DNA from: an uncultured Campylobacter sp.
GTDB lineage: Bacteria > Campylobacterota > Campylobacteria > Campylobacterales > Campylobacteraceae
Direction: 5' to 3'
DNA length: 64,000 nucleotides
NCBI RefSeq assembly: GCF_937981295.1
Contig: NZ_CALJPC010000080.1
Location: 1-64,000, forward strand
Part shown: in pieces, positions 26,603 to 35,077 of the stretch
Numbering within the stretch: the first letter of the stretch is position 1
Layout: every line of letters starts with the position of its first letter
Program-made: the position numbers and the translations under genes
The notes under the pieces: model-generated
What the model was told of the DNA's origin: nothing
Databases searched by the model: none
Seen by the model: the letters and a program-made list of their open reading frames with translations, nothing else

Positions 26603-27631
26603 CTAGCTCCAAATTCTTTCGTTTAGTTTTAGGTTTTTTACGATCGCCAAAAAGTGCGAAAGCTCGCGCTTGATTAGTGCGGCAGGATCACGACGCAGCA
26701 CGCTTTCGTCTATGTCGGGCTCGAAATTGTCGCGCCCCGTATTTACGAAAATGTAAACTTTGCTATCTGCGAAGCTAAGGCTAACGGGCGCGGCCACGGC
26801 GCTTGCGAAGCGCAAGAGCCTCCGCATAAAGGCGGGCGTCAGAATATACATCGCGCCCGCCGCGTCCTCGCAATACACGGCAAAGGCGGCGTTAAACTCC
26901 GCATCGTCCATATCGATCCTCTTTAGCCCGATGGTGTTCGGCGCACCGGCGCAAGCGGGAAAGATCAGGGTTTTGGCGCTTATGCGTTTGTGAAATTCCG
27001 CGTAGAAAAAGGTGCCGAGGATTTCGCTTTCCGAAAATCTATTAAATAAACTTACGTCACAAAATGCGAACTTCACGCCGTCATAAACGCCCGAGACCCT
27101 GTCGTTGCCGCCTTTGAATTTATCTAGTCGAAAAAAGAGCCCCGAGAGCTTAAGCTTGACGGGATCGATACTGCCTCCAATATCGTATCGATAGCCGAAC
27201 GCTTTAAAATAAGGCATTAGATAGTGCTCTTTAAAAGCGCACTGAAATTTTACCGAATAATCTTGTTTAAAGCCTCTAAACAATACAAATAAGCTCGAAG
27301 CAGCCAAGATTAAAGTTATAATCGCGAGTAAGATATATTTGGAAGTCGTGGGTCGATTTTGTAAATCATCTAGAAATAGGCAAATTATAAAAAGACCCGC
27401 AGCTTGGATTATCGTAGCTTTTATGGAGGCCTGATCGCACAAAACGGCTACTATAAGAACAACCGCGAATAATCCGATAAGAGACAACAAATCCGCCATG
27501 CCTCCTCCGTCGCGCAGTTTGCATACCGAAAACGCGCCGTAGCCGAGCATGCACGCCGCTGCGAAGATCGTATTTCTTTTCGCCTTATACAAAAGCCCCA
27601 GTCTGATCTTCTCCAGCTCGCTCGCGCCCAT
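26603..27631 (-). CDS. DUF3137-like membrane protein
   Basis: 342 residues. Four hydrophobic helices occur in the first about 135 residues (including LSLIGLFAVVLIVAVLC and YILLAIITLILAASSLFVLF). They are followed by a soluble domain with FKEHYLMPYFKAFGYRYDIGGSI, GVYDGVKFAFCDVSLFN and FFYAEFHKRI, the layout of DUF3137 proteins. In those the soluble part follows a pattern of membrane anchor, then helix and beta-barrel-like domain. Function unknown. RBS GGAG before ATG 27631. No operon partner. Confidence 0.65.
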   Translation of the reverse strand: MGASELEKIRLGLLYKAKRNTIFAAACMLGYGAFSVCKLRDGGGMADLLSLIGLFAVVLIVAVLCDQASIKATIIQAAGLFIICLFLDDLQNRPTTSKYILLAIITLILAASSLFVLFRGFKQDYSVKFQCAFKEHYLMPYFKAFGYRYDIGGSIDPVKLKLSGLFFRLDKFKGGNDRVSGVYDGVKFAFCDVSLFNRFSESEILGTFFYAEFHKRISAKTLIFPACAGAPNTIGLKRIDMDDAEFNAAFAVYCEDAAGAMYILTPAFMRRLLRFASAVAAPVSLSFADSKVYIFVNTGRDNFEPDIDESVLRRDPAALIKRELSHFLAIVKNLKLNERIWS

Positions 27632-28016
27632 TTTGCTCCTTTTTAAATTTAAGATGGATTATGACGCCTGCGGGCTTTAAATTTGCTTACGAACGGCGCC
27701 AAAATTTTGAAATTTAGACTTGCGTAAATTTTCGGTTAAATTTTAGCGGCAGATTGTTTAAATGAAACAAAGACGGAATTTCTGTAGAAATTTAAGCGGC
27801 GCAAAATTTTAAAATTCCGCGCCGCGAATGGAGACAAAATTTTACGGACGCGATTTAAATTTTGCTCTAAAATTTCACTGCGCGACAGCGTAAAATTTCG
27901 CAAAATAAACGCCGTAGTTTATGCCGCAAAAATTTACGGGCACCCGTGAGCGAACGTAGATAAATTTACGGACGCCCGCGCCGCAAAAAGCACCGCGCGG
28001 ACGCCGCTAGAAAAAT
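27632..28016. other. Intergenic region downstream of the fumarase genes
   Basis: No gene seen; AAATTTTAAAATTCCGCG-type intergenic words only. Confidence 0.45.
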
Positions 28017-28577
28017 TTAAATTTTTCTATAAGGCGCCTGTCCGACTTCGTAGAAGTTATTGCCCTCGCTGTCGATCGCTACGATAGCTGGGAAATCCTC
28101 GACCGTAAGTCGCGCGACCGCCTCGGGGCCGAGCTCAGGGTAGGCTAATACTTCATATTTTTTGATGCTTTGGCTGATTAGGGCGCCCGCGCCGCCGATA
28201 GCGACCATATAGACGCAGCCTGATTTTTTCATCGCTTCAACTACAGCGTCGCTGCGGTAGCCCTTGCCGATCATGCCGTTGATGCCCACTTCGTTTATCA
28301 TCGTAGGAGTATATTTATCCATGCGTCCGCTAGTCGTAGGTCCAGCAGCACCGATTGCCTGACCGGGTTTGGCAGGAGTCGGCCCCAAATAATATATCGT
28401 CTCGCCGGCTAAGCTTACGGGTAGCTTCTCGCCGCGAGCGAGGGTTTCGGTTAGCGCCTTGTGTGCGGCGTCGCGAGCTGCGATGATGGTGCCGCTGATT
28501 AGGACGTTATCGCCCGCCTTTAGGCTTTTTACTACGCTTTTATCGAAAGGCGCGGTAATTCTTTTAACTTCTGACAT
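28017..28577 (-). CDS. Class I fumarate hydratase, beta subunit (C-terminal domain)
   Basis: 186 residues from ATG 28577, chosen because AAGGAGG lies 6 nt upstream; an in-frame ATG at 28607 would run into the alpha gene. It matches the C-terminal half of class I fumarases and L-tartrate dehydratases (GDNVLISGTIIAARDAAHK, GPTTSGRMDKYTP, IGKGYRSDAV, GGAGALISQSIKK). With the alpha subunit it forms an oxygen-sensitive [4Fe-4S] hydratase converting fumarate and malate. Most C. jejuni-like species carry class II FumC instead. Confidence 0.92.
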   Translation of the reverse strand: MSEVKRITAPFDKSVVKSLKAGDNVLISGTIIAARDAAHKALTETLARGEKLPVSLAGETIYYLGPTPAKPGQAIGAAGPTTSGRMDKYTPTMINEVGINGMIGKGYRSDAVVEAMKKSGCVYMVAIGGAGALISQSIKKYEVLAYPELGPEAVARLTVEDFPAIVAIDSEGNNFYEVGQAPYRKI

Positions 28578-28587
28578 AATTTCCTCC

Positions 28588-29433
28588 TTATAGTTCGGCG
28601 TCGGCATGGCGAGCCGCGTGGCAGTTGATATTAACGGCGACCGGAAGCCCCGCTATGTGGGTCGGATACCACTCTACATTTACCTTAACGGCGGTGTTTA
28701 TGCCGCCCAAACCTTGCGGACCGACGCCAGTAGCGCGCGCCATCTCCAGCAGCTCATCCTCTAGCTTGGCGTAGCGCTCGTCGGGATTTCTGCTATCGAT
28801 CGAACGAACCGCGGCTTGCTTGGCTAAAAGCGCCGCCTTATCCATCGTGCCGCCAATACCGACGCCTACGACCATCGGAGGACAGGCGTTAGGGCCAGCG
28901 TATTTGACCGCCTCTAAAAATACCTTTTTTACCCCCTCGATGCCGTCTGCGGGAACGAGCATTTTTAGTACCGATTTGTTTTCGCTACCAAAGCCTTTTG
29001 GGGCTACTTTGATCTTAAGCTTGTCGCCGGGGACGATGCGGGTATTGATGACCGCAGGGGTATTGTTTGTGGTGTTTTTGCGCTCAAAAAGTGGCTCTGC
29101 GACCACGGATTTACGCAGATAGCCGCCTACGTAGCCGTCCGCGACGCCTGCGTTGATAGCATCCTCCAAATATCCGCCCTCGATATGCACGTCCTGACCG
29201 AGTTCGACAAAAACCACCGTCATACCGGTATCTTGGCAGATCGGCGCGACCTCTTTTGCCGCCAAATCGGCATTTTGTAAGAGCTTGCCTAAGATATCTT
29301 TGCCGATAGGCGAAGTCTCATTCTCACGCGCTTTCTCAAATGCCGCGCGCATATCAGGCGTGACTTGATAACAGGCTTTTTTGCAAAGCTCGCTGACTAC
29401 TTTTGTAATCTCAGCCGCTTGGATCGTTTTCAT
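28588..29433 (-). CDS. Class I fumarate hydratase, alpha subunit (Fe-S domain)
   Basis: 281 residues matching the N-terminal half of class I fumarase. The Cys expected to ligate the [4Fe-4S] cluster are in VAPICQDTG (about C62), PNACPPMVVGVGIGG (about C182) and NINCHAARHADAEL (about C271). The cluster's open iron binds substrate. RBS AAGGAG before ATG 29433. The stop lies just upstream of the beta gene's ribosome binding site, so the two are one transcription unit, driven by the -10 at 29463-29468 and overlapped by an inverted repeat. Confidence 0.93.
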   Translation of the reverse strand: MKTIQAAEITKVVSELCKKACYQVTPDMRAAFEKARENETSPIGKDILGKLLQNADLAAKEVAPICQDTGMTVVFVELGQDVHIEGGYLEDAINAGVADGYVGGYLRKSVVAEPLFERKNTTNNTPAVINTRIVPGDKLKIKVAPKGFGSENKSVLKMLVPADGIEGVKKVFLEAVKYAGPNACPPMVVGVGIGGTMDKAALLAKQAAVRSIDSRNPDERYAKLEDELLEMARATGVGPQGLGGINTAVKVNVEWYPTHIAGLPVAVNINCHAARHADAEL

Positions 29434-29462
29434 TATCTCTCCTTGTATTGAAATTTTAATGG

Positions 29463-29468
29463 ATTATA
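29463..29468 (-). promoter_or_regulatory. -10 element of the fumarase operon
   Basis: Minus-strand TATAAT 30 nt upstream of the alpha-subunit ATG. The 22-bp inverted repeat at 29474-29495 occupies the spacer and -35 region. Confidence 0.6.
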
Positions 29469-29473
29469 TTCCG

Positions 29474-29495
29474 TTAAACTAAAAACTTAGTTTAA
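29474..29495. promoter_or_regulatory. Inverted repeat, candidate operator of fumarase (and hao) genes
   Basis: Perfect 9-nt arms TTAAACTAA and TTAGTTTAA with spacer AAAC. It lies directly upstream of the fumarase -10, in the divergent region shared with haoCA. A related half (ACTAA-N5-TTAGT) occurs at 62844-62858. The regulator is unknown. Confidence 0.5.
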
Positions 29496-29558
29496 AATTT
29501 TATCTTCATTTAATAAATTTTAACAAAAGGCTAGAAAATAAGCGGTTTTTAATCTTTT

Positions 29559-29564
29559 TATAAT
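29559..29564 (+). promoter_or_regulatory. -10 element of haoC-haoA
   Basis: TTTTTATAATAAAA lies 69 nt upstream of the haoC ATG. Confidence 0.5.
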
Positions 29565-29633
29565 AAAATACCATTTTTTGAAATTATCAAATACTAAAAA
29601 TTTTGCGAAGAAATTTTAAAATCAAGGAAACTT

Positions 29634-30191
29634 ATGAAAAAGAAAACTCTTGTGCTGCTCGTGGGCGCTTGTGTGCTTATAGGAATGATACTTTCTCTTG
29701 GGATTGCGGAGATGGTTCACCTTACGGGCACCGATAAATTCTGCGTATCCTGTCATACGATGCAGCCGATGGCAAACGCATTTCACAATGATGTTCACGG
29801 CGGCAATAACCCGCAAGGCTTCAAGGCCGATTGCGTCGCCTGTCACGTTTCTCATGAAAATACCTTTATGTATCTTTGGACTAAAGCTCTAACCTCCGCA
29901 AATGATGTCTACAAAACGGTCTTTACCGATGCCGATAAGATCGACTGGCAAGAAAAACGCAAGGAGCGAAATCATTTCGTTTATGAAAGCGGCTGTCTAA
30001 GCTGCCATCGAAATTTAAAAGAGCAGAATAACCAAGTAAATAAAGCCTGGCTCGCACATAGGGATTATTTCGCGGGCACTACCGGCAAAACCTGCGTGCA
30101 GTGCCACGAAAACGTCGGTCACAAAAATATGGGTATAGAGATCACCAAATATTGGGATAAATACAACCTAGAAAATAACAAAACCAAGTAA
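29634..30191 (+). CDS. haoC: NapC/NirT-type tetrahaem cytochrome c, electron donor to HaoA
   Basis: 185 residues: an N-terminal membrane anchor (residues 5-26) and four CXXCH motifs (CVSCH, CVACH, CLSCH, CVQCH). The spacing and FHNDVHGG, CHVSHENTFMYLWTKA segments fit the NapC/NrfH quinol-dehydrogenase family. It should take electrons from menaquinol and pass them to the periplasmic octahaem HaoA encoded 10 nt downstream. The same gene pair is known in Nautilia and several Campylobacter species. RBS AAGGAAA. Confidence 0.9.
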   Translation: MKKKTLVLLVGACVLIGMILSLGIAEMVHLTGTDKFCVSCHTMQPMANAFHNDVHGGNNPQGFKADCVACHVSHENTFMYLWTKALTSANDVYKTVFTDADKIDWQEKRKERNHFVYESGCLSCHRNLKEQNNQVNKAWLAHRDYFAGTTGKTCVQCHENVGHKNMGIEITKYWDKYNLENNKTK

Positions 30192-30201
30192 AGGAGAAGC
30201 A

Positions 30202-31602
30202 ATGTTAAAAAAAGTCGCTATTTTAATAGCCTGTATCGCATCGTTCGCATTCGCAGAAATGCCCGCGCAACATGCGAATATGTCCGCGTCGGACGCGAAC
30301 GTAAGCAATTCCGTAAACGTTAGTCTTACGAAAAATTTAAAGGTAAATAGGCAGCTTACGCCGCTAGCTAGACGCTGCGTCGAGTGCCATGCCGAAAAAA
30401 CTCCGGGCGTCGTTGCGGATTGGAAGATGAGCCGCCACGCTCACGTAGGCGTTAGCTGTACCGACTGCCACTCGCAGCCAGCAGATAGCCCTATGGCAGC
30501 TAAAGAGCCGCATCCGAAAGACACAGACAATCATATTTCGGTGCTAGTTAGCCCAAAAACTTGTGCCAAATGCCACAGCAACGAGGTTAAAGAGTTTGAA
30601 AACAGCGGTCACGCAAGAGGCGCTATGCAAATGCAAGCCAACAAAGGAATAGTTGATCTAATGTATCACTACGAAGGACGTGATATCCCTGATCTTAAAC
30701 ATGCACCTGATATTACCGGCTGCTCTCAATGCCACGGTAGCGTCGTTAAAATGGATGAGCATAACAAGCCTACCAAAGAGACCTGGCCCGTTTACGGCAT
30801 CGGTACAGTTTATCCGGACGGTAGCGTAGGCGGATGCAAATCATGCCATTCTGGTCATAAATTTTCGATCGCCGAAGCTCGTAAGCCTGCTGCTTGCGCA
30901 TCTTGCCACTTAGGACCTGATCATCCGGATATTGAAATTTACAATAACTCAATGCACGGACACGTATTTAACGCTGAAGGCAATGAGTGGAAATTCGATA
31001 GCGCTCCTGGTACTTGGGCGGTTCCTGATTACCGCGCCCCTACATGCGCGACCTGCCATATGAGCGGCGGTGTTGGCGATTTAAACTCCACTCACAACGT
31101 ATCTCAACGCTTGAAGTGGAATTTGTGGCAGCCTAAGAGCAATCTACGCACCGGCGGTAATGAGACTGCGGTAAGCGAGTTTTTAAATACCGGCAAACTA
31201 AACGTCGGCAATCCTTTGGCAGGTAACCTAAACGGTCCTGAGGCGGCACGTGCCGAGATGAAGCAAGTATGCAAAGAGTGCCATGCAAGCACCCATACGA
31301 ATAATTTCTTTGAGGTGGGCGATAAGCAGGTACTTCTATATAACGTTTACAACGACGAAGCGACTAAGATGCTAAAAGAGCTTAAGGAAAAGAAACTTCT
31401 AAAAGACGATCCTTGGGCGGATGCGTTCCAGCGAATCTACTATGTTTCATGGCACCACGAGGGTCGCAGAATGCGCCAAGGCGCGCTAATGGGCGGACCT
31501 GATTATTCGCATTGGCACGGCGTATTTGAGGTCAAAAACGACATTAGAGAGATGCGCGAAATCTACGAGCGCCGCATCAAAACCGGCAAGATCGAGGAAT
31601 AA
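30202..31602 (+). CDS. haoA: Octahaem hydroxylamine oxidoreductase-family cytochrome (epsilonproteobacterial Hao)
   Basis: 466 residues with a signal peptide (1-19, ASFAFAEM) and exactly eight CXXCH motifs, at C59, C86, C121, C174, C212, C232, C282 and C357. Order, spacing and the C-terminal block YYVSWHHEGRRMRQGALMGGPDYSHWHGVFE are those of the octahaem Hao/Onr family; the fourth haem is the expected active site. Epsilonproteobacterial Hao is thought to run in the reductive direction (nitrite to hydroxylamine or ammonium) because it lacks the protein cross-link of the nitrifier enzyme; direction is inference. No nrfA is seen in this window. RBS AAAGGAGA. Confidence 0.92.
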   Translation: MLKKVAILIACIASFAFAEMPAQHANMSASDANVSNSVNVSLTKNLKVNRQLTPLARRCVECHAEKTPGVVADWKMSRHAHVGVSCTDCHSQPADSPMAAKEPHPKDTDNHISVLVSPKTCAKCHSNEVKEFENSGHARGAMQMQANKGIVDLMYHYEGRDIPDLKHAPDITGCSQCHGSVVKMDEHNKPTKETWPVYGIGTVYPDGSVGGCKSCHSGHKFSIAEARKPAACASCHLGPDHPDIEIYNNSMHGHVFNAEGNEWKFDSAPGTWAVPDYRAPTCATCHMSGGVGDLNSTHNVSQRLKWNLWQPKSNLRTGGNETAVSEFLNTGKLNVGNPLAGNLNGPEAARAEMKQVCKECHASTHTNNFFEVGDKQVLLYNVYNDEATKMLKELKEKKLLKDDPWADAFQRIYYVSWHHEGRRMRQGALMGGPDYSHWHGVFEVKNDIREMREIYERRIKTGKIEE

Positions 31603-31651
31603 TCCTTCTTAGTCTGCTAAATTTTGCCGGACTAAACAGATCAAGCTTGTA

Positions 31652-31679
31652 AGCCCCTGCACTTCGCAGGGGCTTTTTT
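31652..31679 (+). terminator. Intrinsic terminator of haoC-haoA
   Basis: Perfect 9-nt stem AGCCCCTGC / GCAGGGGCT with loop ACTTC followed by six T residues, about 50 nt after the haoA stop. Confidence 0.92.
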
Positions 31680-31850
31680 GTTTGGATAAAATTTTGGAAT
31701 TTTATTTTGTAATCCGCGCAAAGCCCATCGAAAATCGCCCCTAAAAGCCACTGCAAAATCACTATCTAATTATTTAAGATTATTGAGAATTTATGACGGA
31801 AGTAGCTTATAAATTAGAGTAAATTTATCTCTTTGCAATCCAAAATTAGC

Positions 31851-31856
31851 TACAAT
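31851..31856 (+). promoter_or_regulatory. -10 element of the HEAT-like protein gene
   Basis: GCTACAATCGCG lies 26 nt upstream of ATG 31883. Confidence 0.45.
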
Positions 31857-31882
31857 CGCGCATATCATTTAAAAGGAATTTT

Positions 31883-32299
31883 ATGGACAAGCAAACGGCA
31901 TTAGACTTTTTGAGACTTCATCAGCCGATGCCTGCGCAGCTTTCAGATCAGCTCGCGGCAGAGTTTCGCGCGGTGCGGGAGTTTTTGCGTGATAATCCCT
32001 GCGACGAGGCGCTTGAGCCGCTTTTGCGCTCGCTAAACGAGGGCGACGGCGCAGGTGAATATCCGCTCGTGGACGAGGTATTGGGCGCGGCGGACGATGC
32101 TGCTGCGGTAGCTGCGATTAGAGCGGTCTTGGAGGATCCAAACACGGGCAGTGGAGCGCGATTTTGGGCGACGCTTTTTAGCGTGAGCTTCGTCCGTAAG
32201 GAGCTCATCGCAAGTCTGGAGACATCGCTTAAATACGCAAACGATGATTTGATCGAGCTTACGAAGGAGCAGATCGAAATGTTTAAGCAGCTGACGTAA
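31883..32299 (+). CDS. Small all-helical (HEAT-like) hypothetical protein
   Basis: 138 residues, acidic, no signal peptide. The opening (MDKQTALDFLRLHQPMPAQLS) and the DEALEPLLRSLNEGDGAGEYPLVDEVL block resemble a family of short HEAT-like proteins seen scattered in bacteria, sometimes beside contact-dependent toxins as possible immunity proteins. No toxin is adjacent here. RBS AAAAGGAA before ATG 31883. Monocistronic; function unknown. Confidence 0.6.
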   Translation: MDKQTALDFLRLHQPMPAQLSDQLAAEFRAVREFLRDNPCDEALEPLLRSLNEGDGAGEYPLVDEVLGAADDAAAVAAIRAVLEDPNTGSGARFWATLFSVSFVRKELIASLETSLKYANDDLIELTKEQIEMFKQLT

Positions 32300-33545
32300 A
32301 GCTAGCTGCGTAACTTATAGTTGCGCCTTACTCGCCAGATTGTGCTGTTACAAAGCAAATCTAAATTTATAAAAATCGGCTTAATCGCAGGCTGCTTTTA
32401 AATTTTAAAATTTTGCGGTCGCTTAAAATTTTTTAGAGGCTACGATTACGAAAGAGACGCACTTTATTTTCTATGGGCTGTGACAGGCGCCCTGTGCGAG
32501 GGTTGCTATCGGCAAAGATATAGCGTCGCCGCTAAGTGCGAGCGGCGCAGGCACCGAGAGATATGCGCCTAGGCAAGGGTAGAAATTTCACGGCGTCGTT
32601 TGAAGTAAAATTTTAAATCTGTGGGCTTGTGATAGAATTTAAGTCGTAATAATGAAGCAGAATTTAATATGCGGCGAGTTCGCCGCTGAAATTTTAAGAT
32701 TACGTCGCGCAGTGACGAGATTTTGCTCGGTGCAATCCGTACGAAATTTTAAGCCGTAAAGATAAAGCGGAATTTCTCATACGTGATTTTTTGAGACGAA
32801 ATTTTAAGTAATGAGTTTGAAGCGGAATTTTAAGGTGCGAGTTAGAGACTATAAATTCGCACCGCCGATAGAGGATACCGCGCCTTTTTGTGGGCTGAGA
32901 ACTTCGACCGCGCAACAAAGAATTCCACGCCATTTCGCACTACAGCTATGGATCTCGACCACGCAGTGAGCAAGGTTGCGCTGCGCTATGCGACTAAGGA
33001 TACTGCGCCATTTCGCAAGCGATCTTGTAGCGAGATTAGGCTATGAGCCTTGACGCACGACATAGAAATTTGCATGGTGTGATCCGTGCAGGATTAGATG
33101 GCGCAGATTTTGCGCCTCCATCTGCACCGCCAAAAAATTCTACCGAGCGGAGTTGTGATCTAGAAATTTTGCAGCGGCACGAAATCTTCTAGCGCGGATT
33201 TTGAGCTTGCGTAAAATTTCGCACCGCTAGCATGTGAGAGACCTGAAATTTTAAATTGCATGTCACTTTAAAATTTTAAACTTATGAATTTGACCCGCAC
33301 TTACTTTTAAATCCTAATTCCACACCATGTTTGGCGATGAAATTTTAAAATTTCATCGCGCCAAGAGCAGCTCGATCAATCGGCGGACGCAGTAAAAATA
33401 AGATAGATAAAATGCATCAGCGCGTGAAGCGGGGCTAAATTTAAATCGCTGGCTAAATTTTAAAGCGTGGCCTAGATCGCCTGCGGGCGCTCGACCTCGG
33501 CTTTAAAATAGTTAAATTTAGCTCTGCGCCCGCGAGACGCTTCGG
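32300..33545. repeat. 1.25-kb gene-free stretch with degenerate repeats
   Basis: No gene recognised in six frames. Between 32590 and 33260 the words GCGGAATTTTAAG, GACGAAATTTTAAG and AAGCCGTAAAGATAAAGCGG recur at loose 40-60-nt spacing, and AAATTTTAAAATTT palindromes cluster at both ends. It resembles the other repeat fields in this window. Confidence 0.6.
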
Positions 33546-33764
33546 CTACCTGATTTTTGCGGTGCCGAAGCAAAGTCCGTTTTCGTTGCACTGCATATTT
33601 TCTATCTGCGGATCCTCGCTTTCGCCGCAAATTTGGATCATCTGATGCGACGCCTCGTCCATTTTGGGCTCGCTGCAATGCGAAACGCCGGGCTCTGGAT
33701 GCTCAGGATTGGAGCAAGCGCATACAAACAGCGCTGCGCAGGCGAATAAGAGGGAGTTTTTCAT
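33546..33764 (-). CDS. Small Cys-rich lipoprotein
   Basis: 72 residues. The signal peptide ends in the lipobox FVCAC (acylated Cys about residue 17). The mature part has four more Cys (SHCSEP, QICGES, MQCNENGLCFG) spaced as two likely disulfides. No family recognised. The RBS is AAAAGGAT before ATG 33764. It stands alone between two non-coding regions. Confidence 0.6.
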   Translation of the reverse strand: MKNSLLFACAALFVCACSNPEHPEPGVSHCSEPKMDEASHQMIQICGESEDPQIENMQCNENGLCFGTAKIR

Positions 33765-34074
33765 TCTGAATCCTTTTAAAAAATTTTGTAATTCTATCTT
33801 TGCAAAGCTGAAATTTTACGGAATTTAAAGCGTTTTGGCTAAATTTAATGCATCTGCTTTTGCAAATATAAATTTTCTAAATTTCACGTTAGATACGAAG
33901 AGGCGGCGTGCGAGGCGAGATAAATTTAATATTTGTGAGCGAGTTTTAAGACGCAGCCCAAATCGTTTTACGGAAAGATAAGATTAAAGGCGCACTTAAT
34001 CTTATCTATTGTTTTAAAATTTTTTACCGAAAGCTGCTAGAATTACGCCCTTTAAACCAAAATAAGGAGAAAAC
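33765..34074. other. Divergent promoter region
   Basis: 310 nt without a gene, between the minus-strand lipoprotein and a plus-strand membrane protein. TAGAAT at 34038-34043 is a possible -10 for the latter. Confidence 0.35.
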
Positions 34075-34680
34075 ATGGCAATGACGAATTACATGGAACT
34101 TTTGATGGCAAATCAGCCGTGGAATTTGATTTTATTTATGGCGGTGCCGATGGGCTTAGCAGAAGCGATAGTAGCGAGCGAATTTTTTAGCTTGTACCGC
34201 GCGAAGGAGGGCTCTTTGGCGCTAAAAATCAATAAATGCCTTAGCATCATTCTCGGCGCTTATTTTACGATATTAATCATTTACGTAGCGGTTAAAATTT
34301 TGCCCGCTATTCATTTACGTGGCGCTGCGGACACCTTAGCTTTGGCGGCATACGTAGCGGCGGCGCTGCCTGCGCTGGTGCTGCTACTTTTGGAGCTCGG
34401 AGTTATCGCAAAAGGAGCGGAATTTAGAGCTAGGCTTAAATTTCATTTCTTGGCGCTGATTGTATTTTTGGTGCTAGGACACGTCGCGATGATTTTTGGA
34501 ATGACCGATCCCGGTATGAGCGGCATGGATCATTCTATGATGGATCATGGCTCGATGAGCGGGATGAGCCACGATATGGGTTCGATGGAGGGGATGGATC
34601 ATTCGCATATGAATCATGGCTCGATGGAGAACATGGATCACGGTGGCATGGATCACTCAAAGATGGAGCATTCGCATTAA
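34075..34680 (+). CDS. Membrane protein with Met/His-rich C-terminal tail
   Basis: 201 residues: four hydrophobic helices (about residues 15-35, 52-75, 85-112, 122-142), then a tail of about 57 residues made of MDHSMM, MDHGSM, MSHDM and MDHSHM-type units. Such Met-His-Asp tails bind Cu(I)/Cu(II) in PcoE/SilE-like and copper-storage proteins. The membrane part resembles the small family annotated DUF6803, a match I make from memory. A copper-handling role is inferred, in line with the copper-dependent MccA operon 400 nt downstream. RBS AAGGAGAAA. Confidence 0.7.
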   Translation: MAMTNYMELLMANQPWNLILFMAVPMGLAEAIVASEFFSLYRAKEGSLALKINKCLSIILGAYFTILIIYVAVKILPAIHLRGAADTLALAAYVAAALPALVLLLLELGVIAKGAEFRARLKFHFLALIVFLVLGHVAMIFGMTDPGMSGMDHSMMDHGSMSGMSHDMGSMEGMDHSHMNHGSMENMDHGGMDHSKMEHSH

Positions 34681-35077
34681 CTTTTAGCATGCTCAGCTTG
34701 GGCTAAATTTTAAAATTCTATCTCGCCGATAGCGCGGGGTTGATAAATACTTCATGATTTGATTGCCTTTCGTCTGCGAAATGCATATGCAAGCCCCTCT
34801 AAAATAGAATTTTACTGCCTTTCATCTGTCGCCTACGAGGTGGTAAAATTTAATATCAAGCTTATCGCCCTGCCTTTTTATGTTCTTGTGATATTTTTAT
34901 TCGACTTATGCAGACGTAAAGCTCACGTATAGGTAGTTTCCAGTTTAAATTTACGTGTGAACCACTTTGGTATATTTTTTAACGTTAGTTTAATGCTAAA
35001 TTTATATAATCTAAGTCTAGTTATATTTTAAGAGGCGATTAAGAATGAAATGCGCTAAGTTTGGAGGCGGATAGAGA
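34681..35077. other. Intergenic region upstream of the sulfite respiration locus
   Basis: No gene. It contains a -10 at 35005-35010 for mccR and AT-rich sequence; no clear operator was identified. Confidence 0.45.
35005..35010 (+). promoter_or_regulatory. -10 element of mccR-mccS
   Basis: TTTATATAATCTAAG lies 67 nt upstream of the mccR ATG. Confidence 0.5.

Noticed and set aside
29578..29590. TTGA-N5-TCAA upstream of haoC as an FNR-type box
   Set aside because: The half-sites are separated by five bases, not six, and the motif lies downstream of the best -10.
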